DNA of 64,000 bases from an uncultured Clostridia bacterium (GTDB taxonomy: Bacteria; Bacillota; Clostridia; TANB77; CAG-508): contig CANRGT010000004.1 of NCBI GenBank assembly GCA_947630185.1, forward strand, positions 39,949 to 103,948, read 5' to 3'. The notes below the pieces were generated by a model, which made no database searches, was not told the origin of the DNA, and was given only the letters and a program-made list of their open reading frames with translations. The position numbers and the translations under genes are program-made. Shown here piece by piece: positions 53,248 through 60,951 of this stretch (positions within the stretch are counted from its first letter, which is position 1; each line of letters begins with the position of its first letter).

Positions 53248-53769
53248 CTACATTGGAATTCCACCAGGTGTCACCGTTACTAACCCATTATCCTCCGAGA
53301 ATTTTACTGTATATACTTTATCTTCATCTCCACCAATTAATACCTCGAATTCCACATTCTTAATTACGCCTTCAATAGATTTTGTCACATATATATCCTC
53401 ACCTGAATTGTAGCCAAACAAATTTCCAATAGAATAATTGTTATCATTATCTGGGAAAAAGCTTTCTATACTAATTTTATGTGGATTATCCTTAACTTCT
53501 TCTTCAGTTTTAACTAATTCAATCTCAGGGTCATCGTCTCCATTAGCTACGTTTTTCCAGTACTTTGCTGCTACTACTCCGTTTATTTGTCCTACATAGT
53601 CTCGAATAGTTGCTACAACTTGTTCATCTTTTGCATCTTGTGCTGCTTGGAAGATACCTCCATCGCTTAGGACAAATGCAATTGTAATACCTGCTAAGAT
53701 TAATAATACAACTATAGTTACTACTAATGCAATTAAAGTAATACCACTTTGTGTGCTTTTGTTTTTCAT
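53248..53769 (-). CDS. Prepilin P7 (array paralogue, subfamily D)
   Basis: The 173-residue product has leader MKNKSTQSG, the constant segment (here FQAAQDAKDEQVVATIRDYV), then GQINGVVAAKYWKNVANGDD. The variable half has ESFFPDNDNNYSIGNLFGYN and ends DNGLVTVTPGGIPM, a tail close to that of P10. Acidic residues dominate the variable half, giving a negatively charged pilus surface. Confidence 0.9.
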   Translation of the reverse strand: MKNKSTQSGITLIALVVTIVVLLILAGITIAFVLSDGGIFQAAQDAKDEQVVATIRDYVGQINGVVAAKYWKNVANGDDDPEIELVKTEEEVKDNPHKISIESFFPDNDNNYSIGNLFGYNSGEDIYVTKSIEGVIKNVEFEVLIGGDEDKVYTVKFSEDNGLVTVTPGGIPM

Positions 53770-53790
53770 GAGTTTTTTCTCCTTTCTCTT

Positions 53791-53975
53791 TAGTTTTTTG
53801 TATATATTTATTTAAATAAATATAACCTAAATTATTTATAACTTTTTGTTATAATGTATGCTTCTATATTGGAAGCAATTTTCTTTATCCATAATTCACT
53901 AATATTTTTGTATTTTGTGTTTATATACTTGACTTAATTAAATATTTCTTCTAAATAATTATTTTAATCATATGT
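53791..53975. repeat. Pilin spacer duplication, copy A
   Basis: This spacer between P6 and P7 is nearly identical to 56395-56584, between P2 and P3. Both include the ATTTATTTAAATAAAT palindrome, TATATTGGAAGCAATTTTCT and TATTTCTTCTAA. P6 and P2 are also each other's closest relatives, so the duplicated unit was a subfamily A pilin plus its 3' spacer. Confidence 0.85.
53806..53821. repeat. Palindrome ATTTATTTAAATAAAT, copy 2 of 4
   Basis: Second copy of the 16-bp palindrome, upstream of P7, within the duplicated spacer. Confidence 0.8.
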
Positions 53976-54500
53976 TTACTTTGGGTATGGCACGTCATGA
54001 ATGCCTCTTTCGACTACCACCTGTCCTTTCCATCCAAAGTTAATAGTAAATATCTTTTCTTCGTCTATAAACGAAAGATCACGATAATCACTTATTTCTA
54101 ATCCATCATCGGCTACCACATAGAATCCCCCATGGAATACACCATCTCCATAGTATCCGGGAATTCCACGATCAATCACTTTAAATCCTGGAAAAAATTT
54201 TTGCAAGTCTAGATAGTGATCAGGATCATTTTCAATTTCTTCTGCATCTGTCGTTAGCTGTACCTGTTCATGACCTCCGCCTAAAGCATAATACTTTGCT
54301 GTTAATGTCGGAGCTATTTGCACTGCATAGTCCATTATCGTTGCTCTCATTTGTTCTATCTTTGCATCTTTTGCTGATTGAAAAATACCTCCATCACTTA
54401 GTACAAATGCAATTGTTATTCCTGCTAAAATTAATAGTACTACTATTGTAACTACTAATGCAATTAAAGTAATACCTCGTTGGCTTTTTTGATTTTTCAT
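53976..54500 (-). CDS. Prepilin P6 (array paralogue, subfamily A)
   Basis: The 174-residue product has leader MKNQKSQRG and the constant segment with EQMRATIMDYAVQIAPTLTA, the second-type junction shared by P1-P6. The variable half has LQKFFPGFKVIDRGIPGYYG, GGFYVVADDG and ends VVVERGIHDVPYPK. P2 is its clear sister over the whole length. The matching spacers downstream of P6 and P2 support a segmental duplication. Confidence 0.9.
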   Translation of the reverse strand: MKNQKSQRGITLIALVVTIVVLLILAGITIAFVLSDGGIFQSAKDAKIEQMRATIMDYAVQIAPTLTAKYYALGGGHEQVQLTTDAEEIENDPDHYLDLQKFFPGFKVIDRGIPGYYGDGVFHGGFYVVADDGLEISDYRDLSFIDEEKIFTINFGWKGQVVVERGIHDVPYPK

Positions 54501-54559
54501 AATTTTATTTTCCTTTCTTTTTAGGTTTTTATATATACGTACCTAGTCTCTTTCTATTT

Positions 54560-55135
54560 TTATTCATCTTGCATTTTTGGCATATTTTCTGACATACCAT
54601 TTTCAACAGTTACATTTCCATTATAATCAAATATTACACTAAATATCTTATCTTCATCTACACCATCTAATGCATCACTCATTAATCCTTCTATGTTTTC
54701 ATTTACAACATAGAAACCACTTTCACATAGTTTTCCTTCTTGACACATAAGATCCCAGCTATCTTCAACTCTAATTACATCATATCCAGGGAAAAAGCTT
54801 GATAAATCAATCACTTCAACAATATTTCCCCAACCAATCTCTTCATTTAATTCTTCTTTGTTTTTTTTCGAATCTGTTTCATAATCATTTGATAATAATA
54901 TTTCTCCTTTAGCTCCATTTGCATAATATCTCGCTGTTACAGTTGGGTTTATTTGTACTGCATAATCCATTATCGTTGCTCTCATTTGCTCTATCTTTGC
55001 ATCTTGTGCTGATTGGAAAATACCTCCGTCACTTAATACAAATGCAATTGTTATACCTGCTAAGATTAATAGCACTACTATAGTTACTACTAAGGCTATT
55101 AGAGTTATACCTTTTTCGTTCTTGATATTATTCAT
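54560..55135 (-). CDS. Prepilin P5 (array paralogue, subfamily B)
   Basis: The 191-residue product has leader MNNIKNEKG, the constant segment, then INPTVTARYYANGAKGEILL. An acidic and Lys-rich insertion (ETDSKKNKEELNEEIGWG) is followed by SSFFPGYDVI, ESGFYVVNEN and the tail YNGNVTVENGMSENMPKMQD. P3 and P1 share the insertion. The tail matches the stranded pilin 3' end at 57140-57202. Two Cys residues in MCQEGKLCESG may pair. Confidence 0.9.
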   Translation of the reverse strand: MNNIKNEKGITLIALVVTIVVLLILAGITIAFVLSDGGIFQSAQDAKIEQMRATIMDYAVQINPTVTARYYANGAKGEILLSNDYETDSKKNKEELNEEIGWGNIVEVIDLSSFFPGYDVIRVEDSWDLMCQEGKLCESGFYVVNENIEGLMSDALDGVDEDKIFSVIFDYNGNVTVENGMSENMPKMQDE

Positions 55136-55208
55136 AAAATCTCTCCTTTTTATTTTTAATCATTTTATTTTTTATTTATCAATTAGAATTTTATAGCATT
55201 CTTCGTTA

Positions 55209-55748
55209 TTATTCTGGTGGTAGTGGGGCATACTTTTCAACTAATGTCACACTTACTTTCCCTTCTGAATCAAAACTCACTTCAAAAATGTTACCTTCGC
55301 CAGTGAAATTCTTTTGTGGCACTTTTGATACAAAAAAACTTTCGTATTCTATCACACCATTTGATGTATTCCATCCATAATATGGCTTCGACCTAAATTC
55401 AATCCACCATTCTTCAGAGCCACCTGGGAAAAAATTAAATATACTAATTTCATGATTCTTATCGTCGCTGTCTCTATCACTAGGTATAACTACAATTTCG
55501 CATTTCGAAGCTGATTCTCCTTTTGCAACATTTGCATAATACTTTGTTGTTAAAGTAGGTTGTATTTGCACTGCATAATCCATTATTGTTGCTCTCATTT
55601 GCTCTACTTTTGCATCTTTTGCTGACTGGAAGATACCCCCATCACTTAGTACAAATGCAATTGTTATTCCTGCTAAAATTAATAGCACTACTATTGTTAC
55701 TACTAATGCAATTAAAGTAATACCTTGTTGACTTTTTTCATTTTTCAT
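55209..55748 (-). CDS. Prepilin P4 (array paralogue, subfamily C)
   Basis: I start P4 at ATG 55748, which follows GGGGA and gives leader MKNEKSQQG; an in-frame ATG at 55814 lies in the P3-side spacer of the upstream gene and has no site. The 179-residue product has the constant segment, IQPTLTTKYYANVAKGESAS, then a distinct variable half with FNFFPGGSEEWWIEFRSKPY and the tail VSVTLVEKYAPLPPE. It is the only member of its subfamily, with an aromatic-rich exposed loop. Confidence 0.88.
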   Translation of the reverse strand: MKNEKSQQGITLIALVVTIVVLLILAGITIAFVLSDGGIFQSAKDAKVEQMRATIMDYAVQIQPTLTTKYYANVAKGESASKCEIVVIPSDRDSDDKNHEISIFNFFPGGSEEWWIEFRSKPYYGWNTSNGVIEYESFFVSKVPQKNFTGEGNIFEVSFDSEGKVSVTLVEKYAPLPPE

Positions 55749-55829
55749 AACTTTTTCCCCTTTCTTTTTAGTTTTATATATTACTATTACAATTTTGCTA
55801 TTTGGCCTTAACAATCACCATATTTTAAT

Positions 55830-56378
55830 TTATGAAATTTCTAACCTATCTAGTTTTTTACCATTTTCAACAGTTACATTTCCATTCCAATCAAATATTA
55901 CACTAAATATATCATTTATATCTGCAGACTCAATGTTTGAATTCCCATTAACGACATAAAAGCCTGCCCAATACACTACTCCTGATTCACTTATTATACT
56001 ACCGAATCCATCTTCCTCAAAAACTGTATACCCAGGGAAAAAGCTTTGTAAATCTATAACTTCTGAAATTGGTTCACGAAATTCTTCTTCCAATTGTTCT
56101 TTCGTTTTGTCCTTATATGTTTTATAACTACTTGTTAATAATATTTCTCCTTCAGCTCCATTTGCATAATATTTTGCTGTTACTGTAGGTTGTATTTGTA
56201 CTGCATAATCCATTATCGTTGCTCTCATTTGCTCTACTTTTGCATCTTTTGCTGATTGGAAAATTCCTCCATCACTTAATACAAATGCAATTGTGATACC
56301 TGCTAGTATTAATAATACAACTATCGTAACTACTAATGCTATTAAAGTAATACCACTTTGTGTATTTTTGTTTTTCAT
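55830..56378 (-). CDS. Prepilin P3 (array paralogue, subfamily B)
   Basis: The 182-residue product has leader MKNKNTQSG, the constant segment, IQPTVTAKYYANGAEGEILL, the charged insertion (YKTYKDKTKEQLEEEF), LQSFFPGYTVFEEDGFGS, WAGFYVVNGNS and the tail NGNVTVENGKKLDRLEIS. It is close to P5 in fold and tail but differs across the exposed loop, as expected of diversified surface pilins. Confidence 0.9.
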   Translation of the reverse strand: MKNKNTQSGITLIALVVTIVVLLILAGITIAFVLSDGGIFQSAKDAKVEQMRATIMDYAVQIQPTVTAKYYANGAEGEILLTSSYKTYKDKTKEQLEEEFREPISEVIDLQSFFPGYTVFEEDGFGSIISESGVVYWAGFYVVNGNSNIESADINDIFSVIFDWNGNVTVENGKKLDRLEIS

Positions 56379-56394
56379 AATTTTATTTCCTTTC

Positions 56395-56584
56395 TCTTTA
56401 GTTTTGTGTATATTTATTTAAATAAATATAACCTAAATTATTTATAAGTTTGTGTTATAATGCATGCTTCTATATTGGAAGCAATTTTCTTTATCTATGT
56501 TTCACTAGTATTTTTGTATTTTTTGTGTTTATATACTTAACTTAATTAAATATTTCTTCTAATTAATTTTTTCTAATCATATGT
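56395..56584. repeat. Pilin spacer duplication, copy B
   Basis: Near-identical to 53791-53975; it lies between P2 and P3 and includes the third copy of the 16-bp palindrome. Confidence 0.85.
56412..56427. repeat. Palindrome ATTTATTTAAATAAAT, copy 3 of 4
   Basis: Third copy of the 16-bp palindrome, upstream of P3. Confidence 0.8.
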
Positions 56585-57085
56585 TTATTTTGGTTCCGGC
56601 ATCATCGGTACATCTTGTATGCCCTTTTCAACTCTTACTTGTCCATTTTCTTCAAAGTTAACAGTAAATATCTTATCCCCGTCTATAGTCGAAAGGTCTT
56701 CGAAACTAGATATTTCATATCCTTCATCCGGTACTACATAAAATCCTCCTCTGAATACCTTCCCATCTGTACCTACAGTCCAAGCATGTTCTTTTTCTAT
56801 AACTTTGAAACCAGGAAAAAACTTTTGCAAGTCTAAATTCGTCAAGTATACATTCGTATTACCGCCTAAAGCATAATACTTTGTTGTTAATGTTGGAGCC
56901 ATTTGTATTGCATAATCCATTATTGTTGCTCTCATTTGCTCTACTTTTGCATCTTTTGCTGCTTGGAAAATACCTCCATCGCTTAGTACAAAGGCAATTG
57001 TTATTCCTGCTAGTATTAATAATACAACTATTGTAACTACTAATGCAATTAAAGTAATACCACTTTGTGTGTTTCTATTTTTCAT
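56585..57085 (-). CDS. Prepilin P2 (array paralogue, subfamily A)
   Basis: The start is ATG 57085 (AGGAGG upstream), giving leader MKNRNTQSG; an in-frame ATG at 57133 has no site and would run through the stranded pilin tail region. The 166-residue product has the constant segment, AIQMAPTLTTKYYALGGN, LQKFFPGFKVIEKEHAWTVG, GGFYVVPDEGYEIS and the tail VRVEKGIQDVPMMPEPK. P6 is the sister gene. It is the shortest subfamily A copy. Confidence 0.88.
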   Translation of the reverse strand: MKNRNTQSGITLIALVVTIVVLLILAGITIAFVLSDGGIFQAAKDAKVEQMRATIMDYAIQMAPTLTTKYYALGGNTNVYLTNLDLQKFFPGFKVIEKEHAWTVGTDGKVFRGGFYVVPDEGYEISSFEDLSTIDGDKIFTVNFEENGQVRVEKGIQDVPMMPEPK

Positions 57086-57139
57086 GAACTTTTCCTCCTT
57101 TCCAATTAGATTTTTGTATATATTTATACTCAATTATTT

Positions 57140-57202
57140 CTAATTTTCTCTTGGTAATTTGTCTGATATACCATTTTCAACAGTTACATTTCCATTTTTA
57201 TC
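57140..57202 (-). pseudogene. Stranded pilin 3' end (remnant cassette)
   Basis: Between the P1 stop (57224) and P2, the minus strand reads in one frame DKNGNVTVENGISDKLPREN and a stop. This is the tail of a subfamily B pilin (P5 has YNGNVTVENGMSENMPKMQD). A 27-base stretch is identical in DNA to the P3 tail. It has no start or body. P1 has a different tail in its own frame, so the remnant may be an old P1 end displaced by recombination. Confidence 0.8.
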
Positions 57203-57223
57203 ATTTTTTCGGTTTTAATCGTC

Positions 57224-57730
57224 CTAACTTGGTCGCATATCTCCTACTTCCACTTTTACTTGTCCATACTGATCGAAGGTTATTGTGAATTCTTCACCAT
57301 TTTCAGATGTTACTAAAAACTGTTCTTGTACTATGTTCCCATTTTCGCTTGCTACTCCATATCCCCATATTTCAACTGCACATCCTGGAAAAAACTTTGT
57401 GGTATCCATAACTTCTGCAATTTCTTTTCCAAGATCACTCTTCAACTTTTCTTTTGATTCCTTAGATTGTAATTCATAATTACTTGCTAATAATATCTCA
57501 CCTTCAGCTCCATTTGCATAATATCTTGCTGTTACTGTAGGTTGTATTTGTATTGCATAGTCCTCTATTGTTGCTCTCATTTGTTCTATCTTTGCATCTT
57601 GTGCTGATTGGAAGATACCTCCATCGCTTAATACAAACGCAATTGTTATTCCTGCTAAAATTAATAACACTACTATAGTTACTACTAATGCTATTAAAGT
57701 AATACCTTGTTGACTTTTTTCATTTTTCAT
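57224..57730 (-). CDS. Prepilin P1 (array paralogue, chimeric subfamily B)
   Basis: The first pilin of the array has 168 residues: leader MKNEKSQQG, constant segment (FQSAQDAKIEQMRATIEDYA), IQPTVTARYYANGAEGEILL and the charged insertion (YELQSKESKEKLKSDLGK) of subfamily B. It then changes to DTTKFFPGCAVEIWGYGV and the tail YGQVKVEVGDMRPS, unlike P3 and P5. A leftover subfamily B tail lies 22 bases after its stop. It is the pilin nearest the promoter, and so perhaps the major one. Confidence 0.9.
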   Translation of the reverse strand: MKNEKSQQGITLIALVVTIVVLLILAGITIAFVLSDGGIFQSAQDAKIEQMRATIEDYAIQIQPTVTARYYANGAEGEILLASNYELQSKESKEKLKSDLGKEIAEVMDTTKFFPGCAVEIWGYGVASENGNIVQEQFLVTSENGEEFTITFDQYGQVKVEVGDMRPS

Positions 57731-57766
57731 AATTTTTCTTTCCTTTCTCTTTAGTTTTGTGTATAT

Positions 57767-57782
57767 ATTTATTTAAATAAAT
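57767..57782. repeat. Palindrome ATTTATTTAAATAAAT, copy 4 of 4
   Basis: Fourth copy of the 16-bp palindrome, between the PilP-position gene and P1, just upstream of P1. Confidence 0.8.
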
Positions 57783-57792
57783 ATAACCTAAA

Positions 57793-58245
57793 TTATTTTA
57801 AACCTGTATTGTAGAAAGTTCCTGTTGAATTGTCATCTGAAGGTTTACTTGTATTATTTTGATTATTGTTGTTTTCTGTGTTTGTATTGTTATTGTTTCC
57901 TGTACTACCACCATTTCCAGTATTGTTTGTAACACCATTTGTTGGAGTATCTACTGATGTGTCTGCAGCGAATGGGTTTGCTTTTCCTGCTACATAGCTA
58001 TTAGTTCTCTTATAATTGTTAAGGTCTGGACCTGTAATTGTGTATGGTACATTTTGTGGTTCAGCTTCCTCAAGGTTTTCATCTATTTCAGCCTCAATTT
58101 CTTCTGGTGTTGAATATGGTGCCATCGGATTAGGTATTGCTTTATTTGTAGGAATGTAATCATAGAATATAACACCTAAAATTAATACAATTGCCACACA
58201 CAACAATAACATAATAAAAAATTCTTTAAAAATTGTTTTTGCCAT
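57793..58245 (-). CDS. Membrane-anchored protein at the PilP position
   Basis: This 150-residue protein has one N-terminal membrane segment (about 12-30), an acidic stretch (STPEEIEAEIDENLEEAEPQ), the segment YTITGPDLNNYKRTNSYVAG, KANPFAADTS and an Asn/Thr/Gly-rich tail. In other type IV pilus operons pilP follows pilO, and the NPF segment recalls the N-terminal linker of PilP, but the folded PilP domain is absent. I call it only by position. Its low-complexity tail resembles that of the PilO encoded upstream. Confidence 0.75.
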   Translation of the reverse strand: MAKTIFKEFFIMLLLCVAIVLILGVIFYDYIPTNKAIPNPMAPYSTPEEIEAEIDENLEEAEPQNVPYTITGPDLNNYKRTNSYVAGKANPFAADTSVDTPTNGVTNNTGNGGSTGNNNNTNTENNNNQNNTSKPSDDNSTGTFYNTGLK

Positions 58246-58265
58246 ATTCTTTTCTCCTTTATATT

Positions 58266-59066
58266 TTATTCTTGTGTATTATCTACATTATTTTGTGTTG
58301 CATTTCCAGCTGTATTTTCCGTATTATTACCTACTGTATTTTCTGTATTATTTCCTGTAGTATTTTGTGCTTCATTTCCTACAGTATTTTGTGTATTATT
58401 TTCTGAATTACTTTCTGTATTTTCTGCTTGTGATGTTGTAGAATTATCAGTATTGTTATTTGTTTCAGTTATCGTGCTTGAAGATAATTCTTGTTTTATT
58501 TTAATGTTTGGTACAGTGAATGTAGCTAATAAAGTGTCTCCACTAGGTACCATTTTAAAATTGTAAATTCTAAATTCTAAGTCTGAATCTGATTCTAATG
58601 CTTCAATAAAATCTTTAATTGGAATATAATCGCCTTTTACTTCAAATAATAGATTTTTTAAATCTGGTGCATCACTAGTAATAGTTTGTGCACTATATTT
58701 TAAATCTATTCCATATGAAGCTCTATAATTTCCTAGTTTAACCATTAAAAACTCTGTAGCATATTCTTTTATTTGACTTGCACCTTTTATTTCCCCTACT
58801 GTACTAATTTGGGCTAAATCTAAGTATGCTCTTTTTTCTTTAAGAAGAGCTTCAATGCTAGTTTCTAATTCTGAAGCTTTTGTCTTATAAGTGCTATGCA
58901 TTAGAAGTTCTGTTTGAGCTATTTCATCTGTTAGATTATCATTTGCATTACCAATCTGTTCTATACTTAGTATTTTAAAACTTCCTATTGATACTCCTCT
59001 AAAGAGTACAAAGTATGCTAAGATACAAAGCAAAGCAATTACTACACTTATTAAAATTTTCTTCAT
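58266..59066 (-). CDS. pilO: Pilus alignment protein PilO
   Basis: PilO forms the inner-membrane alignment complex with PilM and PilN. The 266-residue protein has one N-terminal membrane span (about 4-22), a coiled coil (about 40-90), and a ferredoxin-like domain (about 95-190) with FLMVKLGNYRASYGIDLKYS and FKMVPSGDTLLATFTV. A tail of roughly 60 residues of Asn/Thr/Glu repeats (NTVGNNTEN units) follows. Its start overlaps the end of the pilM-pilN gene, indicating coupling. Confidence 0.87.
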   Translation of the reverse strand: MKKILISVVIALLCILAYFVLFRGVSIGSFKILSIEQIGNANDNLTDEIAQTELLMHSTYKTKASELETSIEALLKEKRAYLDLAQISTVGEIKGASQIKEYATEFLMVKLGNYRASYGIDLKYSAQTITSDAPDLKNLLFEVKGDYIPIKDFIEALESDSDLEFRIYNFKMVPSGDTLLATFTVPNIKIKQELSSSTITETNNNTDNSTTSQAENTESNSENNTQNTVGNEAQNTTGNNTENTVGNNTENTAGNATQNNVDNTQE

Positions 59067-60682
59067 GGTAAATCTCCTTCTATTCTAATTCTAATTAAAT
59101 CGCCTTGTTTTTCTCCGTCACTTGAAATGATTGTATCTGGATCTAAAATTCCCTGTACTTTAAGAACACCTTTGAAATATCCTAGTTGTTCATATCTTTG
59201 TGATTGTGCTTCAATTACTATATGTCTTCCAGTTTGGGTAATAGATTGAAGTTGTACTCCTCTTGGAACGGTACTTCTAATACGAGTTAATAAATTTGGA
59301 ATTGCTTTTCTATCTCTATTGCCTGATTCCGTTTCCTTTCTTGCATCTTCTAAGTTTTGTCTTAATTGGCTATATTGAGCTGTTTTTGCATTTGTTTTTT
59401 CAATATCTGTTGAAACTGCTTGTATCTGTGCAGTTGTGTCTTGTTTAACTTCTGTTATTTCTTTCATTTTTGCTTCAATTCCATTGTTTAGGAATATAAC
59501 AAATCCTGAATATATAGCAGTTAAAAGTAAAATTCCTCCAGCTAATCGGCAAAGGTTCAATTCTATTTTATCTAGCCCACCACTTAAATCGAAATCAAAT
59601 TTAAAGGTTTTTTTGCCATCTTTTTTGCCATCTCCATCTTTTTGGAATTTAGATGCTAAATCATTTAAATCATCTTTTAAGGTTCTAGTCTTGAAGTTTA
59701 TGCTTTTTATTCCATAACCTAATCCTTGAGTAGCTAAAGCAATTGCTGAGTTTACTTCAATGTAATCTTTTATATTAATTTTTACGCTATCTTTTATAAA
59801 GAATGGTTTTAATATTTCACATTTTTCTGTTTTGAAAAATTCTTGGAAATATAAATCTATATTATTTATAACTGATAATGTTCCTGTTAGATATATTTTA
59901 TCTATTTTTAAGGTTTGCTTTTCTAATATTTCTTTTGTTTTGTTTGCTATTTGGTATAAAGTAGGCATAATATCATCTAAATATACATTTTCTTCTTCTT
60001 GTAAATCTTTTGATTCCATTGTATAAATAGTACTATTTTTGCATATTTCATAAGCTTTTGAATAAGAATTTTCTTTATTAGCAATACTATCTAGTACAGT
60101 ACGTGCTCCTTCTTCAAGTGTTGTAACTTCATATACTTTTTTATCTGTAACAAAGGTAAGTGTTGTAACTTCTTCCATATTTATAATTAATATATTTTCT
60201 TTTGGTTCTAAATTTGCAATGTTGCAAATTCCAACTCCTATTGGTGAAATTGTTGAAACATTATATTCATCAAAATGGTGTTGTAAAGTATTAATTATAT
60301 TTTTCTTAGCAGACATATGAACAACTTTAACTTTGTCTTTGTCATCTAAGTCATTTACTAATATATATCTTGTTACTTCTGTATTTTTGTTAAGCCCTTT
60401 TTCTGAACAATATGATTCAAATTCAGTTTGAATTGCTTTTTTTAAATCATTTTTATTTAATAGGCTAAACATATGGAAATATTGATAAGATTCTTCTGAC
60501 AAGTTTATACTAATTGGTGTTTTAAAGCTGTATGTGTCAGATACTACTTGTTTAATGGCGTCGCCTATTTTGTCGTAAAATTTTATTCCAAATGAGTCAA
60601 CCGTCAAGTTGTCATGATCTTTTGAAATTTTAGCATATTTAATAATATTTGGTTCTACATATATTCCTAAACAGCTGTCCAT
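59063..60682 (-). CDS. pilMN: PilM-PilN fusion protein
   Basis: The 539-residue protein joins two normally separate pilus proteins. Residues 1 to about 320 are PilM, an actin-like cytoplasmic ATPase fold (CLGIYVEPNIIKYAKIS, LIINMEEVTTLTFV, KIYLTGTLSVINNI). After a Lys/Asp-rich linker, residues about 365-539 are PilN: a membrane span (LAGGILLLTAIYSGFVIFLN), a coiled coil, and the domain with AIPNLLTRIRSTVPRGVQLQ and RIRIEGDLP. PilM normally binds the cytoplasmic tail of PilN, so the fusion is mechanistically sensible. It is the first gene of the operon. Confidence 0.88.
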   Translation of the reverse strand: MDSCLGIYVEPNIIKYAKISKDHDNLTVDSFGIKFYDKIGDAIKQVVSDTYSFKTPISINLSEESYQYFHMFSLLNKNDLKKAIQTEFESYCSEKGLNKNTEVTRYILVNDLDDKDKVKVVHMSAKKNIINTLQHHFDEYNVSTISPIGVGICNIANLEPKENILIINMEEVTTLTFVTDKKVYEVTTLEEGARTVLDSIANKENSYSKAYEICKNSTIYTMESKDLQEEENVYLDDIMPTLYQIANKTKEILEKQTLKIDKIYLTGTLSVINNIDLYFQEFFKTEKCEILKPFFIKDSVKINIKDYIEVNSAIALATQGLGYGIKSINFKTRTLKDDLNDLASKFQKDGDGKKDGKKTFKFDFDLSGGLDKIELNLCRLAGGILLLTAIYSGFVIFLNNGIEAKMKEITEVKQDTTAQIQAVSTDIEKTNAKTAQYSQLRQNLEDARKETESGNRDRKAIPNLLTRIRSTVPRGVQLQSITQTGRHIVIEAQSQRYEQLGYFKGVLKVQGILDPDTIISSDGEKQGDLIRIRIEGDLP

Positions 60683-60792
60683 TTATTTTCTCCTTTGTTT
60701 AAATTTTTTCTCTTATTATGTTTTACAAAATGCAACAAAAAATACTTGGTTTTTTTTACATTTTTTTGCCTATTAATATATATTCTTTTATT

Positions 60793-60820
60793 ATTTTATC
60801 GTTTTTTCTTTATAAGTCAA
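60793..60820 (-). promoter_or_regulatory. Probable promoter of the type IV pilus operon
   Basis: On the minus strand TTGACT (60815-60820), a 16-base spacer and TAAAAT (60793-60798), about 110 bases before the pilM-pilN start. It fits a sigma-A promoter for the 15-kb operon. The leader is T-rich on the plus strand. Confidence 0.6.
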
Positions 60821-60915
60821 GATACCTGATGTATATTTAATATAAATGTAATAAGCTTGTAATATATTTGTAATATTTGCTTTTAATTTGATTTTATAAA
60901 AAATTTAATTGCACA

Positions 60916-60945
60916 AAAAAATATAGCTGTTTAAGCTATATTTTT
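60916..60945 (-). terminator. uppP terminator
   Basis: AAAAATATAGCT pairs with AGCTATATTTTT around a short loop, just after the uppP stop, separating it from the pilus operon. Confidence 0.8.
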
Positions 60946-60951
60946 ATAGTA

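Noticed and set aside
53976..57085. In-frame upstream ATGs that would lengthen P2 (57133) and P4 (55814)
   Set aside because: They lack ribosome sites and add sequence unlike the uniform short leaders of the other pilins.
51467..57730. CRISPR-like impression from regularly repeated blocks
   Set aside because: The repeats are the constant 5' parts of protein-coding pilin genes, over 100 bp long and spaced by 500-700 bp of coding sequence.
51467..57730. Silent pilS-type cassettes as in Neisseria
   Set aside because: Every array copy has its own start codon and ribosome site; only 57140-57202 is a true fragment.
49304..60026. Many plus-strand open frames of 60-140 codons inside the pilus operon
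   Set aside because: They are antisense shadows of real genes: hydrophobic AT-rich translations, no ribosome sites and no family pattern.
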